NCBI GenBank assembly: GCA_034411995.1
Contig: DAOUME010000026.1
Coordinates: 434,001-498,000, forward strand
Direction: 5' to 3'
DNA from: JAUVXJ01 sp034411995
GTDB lineage: Bacteria > Chloroflexota > Anaerolineae > UBA7937 > B3-Chlor
Length of the DNA: 64,000 bases
Positions 59,818-64,000 of this stretch are shown one piece after another. Position numbers and translations under genes: made by a program. Position 1 is the stretch's first letter; every line of letters begins with the position of its first letter. The notes beneath the pieces were generated by a model. The model saw only the letters and a program-made list of their open reading frames with translations. It did not search any database and was not told the DNA's origin.

Positions 59818-62001
59818 TCAGTTACAGCACCCACTCGTGACCTGCAGCTCCTGGAAGAGCATGCTCAAGCATCTTTCGTCGCCTTCTACGGGAGTGACTT
59901 CACTGGGCACCTCGCAGCCCTCTGGCACGTGAAGCCTGATCTCCGTCCATTCTCCCCCCTTCAGTTGAAAAGGGGGAGTAACGTACCGTTGTGTTCCTCC
60001 CACTTCGTACTCTGCCGCGAGCTTGTCGCCAACGAATACCTCCAGATGCCTGGGTTGCCTGTAGGGATGGACGACCAACGATAGGCTATACGGCCCATCC
60101 GTATCCACCCTGGCATACAGCGTTCCGTCGTTCATCATCCAACGCGATGGTGCGCCTTCTACGGACTCCAGAGGATGCCACTCCCCGCCCAGCATGACCA
60201 GGGGGATTCGGCAATCCTGGGTTGCGCCGTCGGGCACGGTGAACACAGCGATCTGCTCGTCTTCATACACCACCGGTCCGAGGCTTGCGGCAAGGAATCG
60301 CCCCAGGGAGGCATTGTCCTCCGCCGCAGGCGAGTGCAGCACGACATATTCGACGCTCAGCTGTCTAAGAATCGGTACAAACTGACCGGCGTTGACGATA
60401 TCCTCCTCCGGGCTGGCAAGCTGCTCCAGGTACTCCTGGTAGTACTGGCTCTCGCCGGGATAGCGATAGATGAAGCCTCTGGCGATGGGATGCTGATGGA
60501 CCGTCTGGAAGTACATCCCCTCGTGATTGAACCTTTCGGTTCCCAGATCCAGGATACCGTAGCCCTCCGCATCGCCCTGAATCTCGCCGTAGAAGGCCGG
60601 GACACCCACGTCTTGCATCGGAAAGGGAACGAACAGCGTGTAGTCAGCCAGGAGGAGCACCAGCAGCGCGCCAAACGTGGAAACGCATGCTACTCGGCCC
60701 CACTGGAATCGGTAGAGCGTGCGCACCCCATAGGCAGCCAGGATGGCGACCGAGAACACGGTGAGTTCCGCGAACCTAGCCGGGCCGCGAGCCCACTCAT
60801 AGAACGGTAGCTTCGTCAGCAGCGCCCCAGGCAGCAACACGTAACCCGTCAGATTCGCCACAGTGACTTCCGCCAAATCCCTCGTCACGTGAAGGAGCGG
60901 ACCCAAAGCGAGAATGGCGCTGACCAGTGCGACGAACCCCCACAGTCTGGCCTTTCTGCTCGCCAGCCCAACCACGGCCAGCAAGAGGGACACCACACCC
61001 AAGTATACAATGTAGTACCTGCCAGGCAGCAACTCGAGCAGCAGAGTCCGCAGCGGCTCGACCTGCCGTGCGACCAATTGAAACGATGGTGGCACCACAA
61101 AACTGAGCAGCGCCGCCGAATGGCCCAGGACGCCGAATCTGGAGAAATACTCCAACTCTCCTGCCAGCCGGGCTTTGAGGAGAGGAACATATGCCGGCAA
61201 GATCATCAGGCAAGCGATGCCCGCCGCCACAACCGCGGACCTGAGCCAAGCTGGACGGTATAGCTGTTTCCGGCCTGCGAAGCCCTGATACGCAAGAAAC
61301 ACCAGGGTGAAGGGAACGACGAAGTGGGCCAGATGCAAGAAGCTAGACAGAATGGAGAAACCCAGCGCAATCCCACAGAAGATGCCGGTCCGGATTCGCC
61401 GCCTCTTGAAGAGGCGCAGGAAGAACAGAACGTACAAGGGCAACCAGTACGTGAGGGCCATACTTATGACCCCATGCGCCGCCCGATCCGCTCTGAAGGG
61501 GGAGAAGGCAAAAATGGCACCGCCGATGAAAGCCGGCCAGTGCCGACGAGTGAGAGAATAGCATAGCAGGTAGGTCGTGAAACCGGTTAACACGTAGCTG
61601 CTGAGAAGGTGCAGGTTGATCGCCGCAGCCGGACTGAACAAGATCACCAGTGGCAGCGAGGTGAGCATGAGGTAGGCATCCAGCAAGAGCAGGGGGTGGT
61701 AGGCTCCGTATGGATAGTAGAGGGCTGTGACGCTGGCCGGGCTGGTATGCAGATCGACGATAGACCGCTTTGCCCACCATATCTCCCACATGTACTCGTA
61801 AACATCGGTGCTTCCAGCGGGCTTGGTCAGGGGATGAAGAGCAACAGGGTACGTGAAAACTACAGTCAAACAACAGTAGGCCAGCAAGACCAAAACCAGC
61901 GCCCTCGTTCTGGACCGGCCATACCAGGCCCCCGGCATTCTGCGGCCAACGGAACGAAGCCGCTCCCGGATGCCAGTCGCCAAGGACTTCTCCTCACTCA
62001 C
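59818..62001 (-). CDS. Polytopic GT-C-like protein with Cys-pair C-terminal domain (tandem copy 2)
   Basis: 727 residues. Same layout as copy 1: KPAGSTDVYEYMWEIWWAKR in the first loop, YYPYGAYHPLLLLDAYLML, FSPFRADRAAHGVIS, NHEGMYFQTVHQHPIARG in the soluble region, and the C-terminal domain (59821-60216) with HPYRQPRHLEVFV, VGGTQRYVTPPF, HVPEGCEVPSEV and RCLSMLFQEL. The extra tail GCCN adds two more Cys. GTG start at 62001 with GGAGAG upstream. The pair looks like a tandem duplication. Probable extracytoplasmic sugar transfer; the C-terminal domain may bind glycan, by inference. Confidence 0.78.
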   Translation of the reverse strand: MSEEKSLATGIRERLRSVGRRMPGAWYGRSRTRALVLVLLAYCCLTVVFTYPVALHPLTKPAGSTDVYEYMWEIWWAKRSIVDLHTSPASVTALYYPYGAYHPLLLLDAYLMLTSLPLVILFSPAAAINLHLLSSYVLTGFTTYLLCYSLTRRHWPAFIGGAIFAFSPFRADRAAHGVISMALTYWLPLYVLFFLRLFKRRRIRTGIFCGIALGFSILSSFLHLAHFVVPFTLVFLAYQGFAGRKQLYRPAWLRSAVVAAGIACLMILPAYVPLLKARLAGELEYFSRFGVLGHSAALLSFVVPPSFQLVARQVEPLRTLLLELLPGRYYIVYLGVVSLLLAVVGLASRKARLWGFVALVSAILALGPLLHVTRDLAEVTVANLTGYVLLPGALLTKLPFYEWARGPARFAELTVFSVAILAAYGVRTLYRFQWGRVACVSTFGALLVLLLADYTLFVPFPMQDVGVPAFYGEIQGDAEGYGILDLGTERFNHEGMYFQTVHQHPIARGFIYRYPGESQYYQEYLEQLASPEEDIVNAGQFVPILRQLSVEYVVLHSPAAEDNASLGRFLAASLGPVVYEDEQIAVFTVPDGATQDCRIPLVMLGGEWHPLESVEGAPSRWMMNDGTLYARVDTDGPYSLSLVVHPYRQPRHLEVFVGDKLAAEYEVGGTQRYVTPPFQLKGGEWTEIRLHVPEGCEVPSEVTPVEGDERCLSMLFQELQVTSGCCN

Positions 62002-62336
62002 AGCTTCGTACTCTCCCCTTCAGCATCATCCGTCTCGACGTACTTCCTGACATTCGAGCACGGTCTCTCTCGGCCCTCAGACGACTTCTGATTGGGGTCG
62101 CCGCCCCAATGCCCACGCCACGGCGAGCGGATCCCCTGCCCAAGTCCGCGGACCGGCCGATTGGCAGTAGTCTGGCGGCTGCCCCCAGACGCAGAACTCA
62201 ACGATGATGCTGCACGGTGAGGCAGTCATGCCGCGCGCAGCAAGATCGAACCAGACCCGAACCCTGACCACGGCGGAGAGCCGTCCTCGCCTGTGTGATA
62301 ACCGCACCGGGCACGCTCTCCCCGCTCTGTAACTCG
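62002..62336 (-). other. Intergenic stretch, 335 bases
   Basis: No convincing gene, promoter or RNA. A 6-bp hairpin (62170-62175 with 62185-62190) lacks a T run. A 95-residue minus-strand frame here has no recognisable pattern. Confidence 0.45.
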
Positions 62337-63266
62337 TCACTGGTCCTGAAGCTCCTTCTTGCATGCACAGACCATCACTTCATAACCAGTCCATACCGGA
62401 ATCAGCAGATCTTGCAGGCCCAGCCTCCTGGCAAAACCATCTCCAAGCGTTCCCAGGGTCGTGTTCGCTTTCCGCAGCTTTCCCAGCATGAACTTCGCTG
62501 TGCATGTGAGACCGTCGCTTCGCATCTGCACAATCTCGAAGCCAGACTTCTCCAAAATGAGTCTGAGCGTGACCCGGCTGAAGTAGTACAAATGCTCCCT
62601 GGGCTTGTACTGCGCCCACCGTCGACCTAGCAGTCTGACGATCGCGCTGCTGACGTCCTGCGTTACTATGAACAGAAAGCCGCCAGTTCGAAGCACACGC
62701 TGCACCTCCGCCAGTTCAGCGGACGGATCGGGCAAGTGCTCGAAAACGTCGTTCATCACTACTACGTCGAAGAATGCGTCGTCGAAACCGACTTCCCGGA
62801 GCGTGCCATCAAACACTTGCACCCCAACCTGCTCGCGTGCATAGCGGCAAGCGAAGCGCGACACGTCCACTCCATATGCATCCCAGCCCCGATTTTGGGC
62901 CACGGAGAGGAAGAAGCCGAAAGCACAGCCCACGTCTAGGACCCTCCCAGGTGCGGCGAGTTCCTCGATCTTCTCCAATCTCCGCTCGAAGGTCCTTTCC
63001 AGGCCCTTCCTCTCGCTCAGATAGTCTGCGTACGAACCAGCGAAGAAGTAGCCTTCCTCGTATTGGCTCACCAACGCCTCGGAGCACAGGCGAGGGTTCA
63101 CGTATATCAGACCGCATTCCTCGCACCGCACGATCCTGAAGCCATCCTTTCTGTGCACAAGCACGCTGCTCCCGGAACCGCACAGATTGCATGGCACTTC
63201 CTCCAGGCGTAGAGATCCCGAGCCGATGCTATCCACGGCTCTCTGACTCGTACCTTCCGCGGGCAT
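62337..63266 (-). CDS. SAM methyltransferase with N-terminal zinc ribbon
   Basis: 309 residues. A four-Cys zinc ribbon (CNLCGSG and CEECGLIYVNPR) opens the protein. A class I methyltransferase fold follows: VLDVGCAFGFFLSVAQNRGWDAYGVD, then FFDVVVMNDVFEHLPDPSAELAEV and LRTGGFLFIVTQD, then HLYYFSRVTLRLIL. This architecture is common in sugar-biosynthesis and surface-glycan clusters, often acting on nucleotide sugars. It overlaps the upstream GT2 by 38 bases if ATG 63266 is used; a later start is possible but would lose little. Confidence 0.88.
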   Translation of the reverse strand: MPAEGTSQRAVDSIGSGSLRLEEVPCNLCGSGSSVLVHRKDGFRIVRCEECGLIYVNPRLCSEALVSQYEEGYFFAGSYADYLSERKGLERTFERRLEKIEELAAPGRVLDVGCAFGFFLSVAQNRGWDAYGVDVSRFACRYAREQVGVQVFDGTLREVGFDDAFFDVVVMNDVFEHLPDPSAELAEVQRVLRTGGFLFIVTQDVSSAIVRLLGRRWAQYKPREHLYYFSRVTLRLILEKSGFEIVQMRSDGLTCTAKFMLGKLRKANTTLGTLGDGFARRLGLQDLLIPVWTGYEVMVCACKKELQDQ

Positions 63267-64000
63267 TGTTCCACCGAATTCTCAGTAGGTCCCAGACCAT
63301 GCGTAGCGAGTCCCTCGCTATACGTATCTTGCTGCTGTCGGCATTGAAACGGAGGGTGACTGGCACCGGTTGTATCCTGTAGCCATACTTGCGGGCCAAG
63401 AACAGGAGTTCCACATCGAAAGCGAAGTCATTCAGAGTGAGCCGTGGCAGGAGGTCTTCTACCGCCTCTCTCCTCAGTCCCTTGAACCCGCATTGGGTGT
63501 CTCTGATACCCCTGAAGACCAACAACCCGATGAGGGCCGCATATACCTGACCAGCCACGTATCTCAGCAAAGGTGGACGCACCTCAAGTCTAGATGCCGG
63601 CAGTGCCCTCGAGCCAATGGCAAGATCGTAGCCGTTCCGGAGTTCGACCAGCATCTTGTCCAATTCGTGGACAGGATATGAGTGGTCCGCATCCATGAGA
63701 AATACGTATCTGCCGCGGGCGCTAAGCAATCCTCGGCGCACGGAGTAGCCCTTGCCGAGATTTGCATCGTTCTTCAACAACGTGACCGAACGCCTCTCTC
63801 TAATGATCGACTCGACGCGTTGGGCGGTCTCATCCTCACTGCCGTCATCTACGACGATCACCTCGTGTCGCGCTCCCGTGCTCACGAGATGTTCGAGCAG
63901 AGCAGCCACCGTTTCGTCTATCATCCGCTCTTCGTTGTAAGCGGGTATCACAACCGAGATGGATATGTCGGCGCAAGAAGAGACATCTTCGTGAGAGCGC
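63229..64000 (-). CDS. GT2 glycosyltransferase, 5' end cut by window edge
   Basis: At least 256 residues are visible. Landmarks are ISISVVIPAYNEERMIDETV, VIVVDDGSEDETAQRV, the LMDADHSYPVHELDKML segment, AIGSRALPASR, and DTQCGFKGLRREAVEDLL. This is the dolichyl-phosphate glucose/mannose synthase-like class. A short helix pair may associate with the membrane. The frame stays open to base 64000 with no ATG; the residues before GTG 63951 (ADISISV) belong to the first strand, so the true start lies outside the window. It probably starts an operon running into the methyltransferase gene. Confidence 0.85.
   Translation of the reverse strand, partial: RSHEDVSSCADISISVVIPAYNEERMIDETVAALLEHLVSTGARHEVIVVDDGSEDETAQRVESIIRERRSVTLLKNDANLGKGYSVRRGLLSARGRYVFLMDADHSYPVHELDKMLVELRNGYDLAIGSRALPASRLEVRPPLLRYVAGQVYAALIGLLVFRGIRDTQCGFKGLRREAVEDLLPRLTLNDFAFDVELLFLARKYGYRIQPVPVTLRFNADSSKIRIARDSLRMVWDLLRIRWNNARGRYESESRG

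Noticed and set aside
62077..62364. A 95-residue minus-strand frame in the 62002-62336 gap
   Set aside because: No recognisable motif or ribosome site, and it overlaps the end of the methyltransferase gene.

Overview
The window is a GC-rich bacterial chromosome segment. I infer a Chloroflexota-like (Anaerolineae-type) bacterium. The clues are a CIRCE-controlled groES-groEL pair, a DUF3048 (YerB-like) lipoprotein, secreted proteins with Thr-Pro linkers behind an N-terminal anchor, frequent GTG starts, and an extreme density of large polytopic GT-C type membrane glycosyltransferases. No marker sequence was searched, so the phylum is an inference.

Region 1 (1-14151) is mostly housekeeping. It holds the 3' end of an SPFH/band-7 protein, a DUF2723 (TMEM260-like) GT-C protein, gyrA with a small NTF2-like membrane protein behind it, groEL-groES with a perfect extended CIRCE operator sitting on its promoter, a TPR protein, a DUF3048 protein and gatB. 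The plus-strand operon prfA-prmC-tsaC follows. gatB and prfA fire from two back-to-back divergent promoters.

Region 2 (14275-34872) looks like one minus-strand operon of 11 genes from a promoter at 34845-34872. Reading in transcription order: a polyprenyl-phosphate sugar synthase-like GT2, a GT4, six GT39/ArnT/DUF2079-like membrane proteins, a UPF0104/AglD-like putative flippase, a seventh GT-C-like protein, and a second GT2. Gene junctions mostly abut or overlap, so translation is probably coupled.

Region 3 (35062-43734) carries two secreted proteins (a purple-acid-phosphatase-like protein with degenerate metal motifs and a TolB-like beta-propeller), a YfhO-like GT-C protein, another polytopic membrane protein and a SAM methyltransferase.

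Region 4 (44181-64000) is a second surface-glycan region on the minus strand: a second UPF0104 protein, a GNAT acyltransferase, a NodB-type deacetylase, a GT4, DUF2304 plus GT2, an alkaline-phosphatase-superfamily hydrolase with no signal peptide, four more GT-C proteins, GT2s and a Zn-ribbon methyltransferase.

The most interesting feature is a recurrent C-terminal module of about 135-145 residues, present as ten copies in six of the GT-C proteins and absent from close paralogues beside them. A second, unrelated C-terminal domain with two conserved cysteines is shared by a tandem GT-C pair at 57596-62001. Together with the GT2 sugar-carrier synthases, two candidate flippases and Thr-Pro-rich secreted proteins, this suggests a large lipid-carrier-based surface or protein glycosylation system. 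I see no Wzx, Wzy, WaaL, ABC exporter or initiating phosphoglycosyltransferase in the window. I saw no tRNA, rRNA, CRISPR array, insertion sequence or phage gene.
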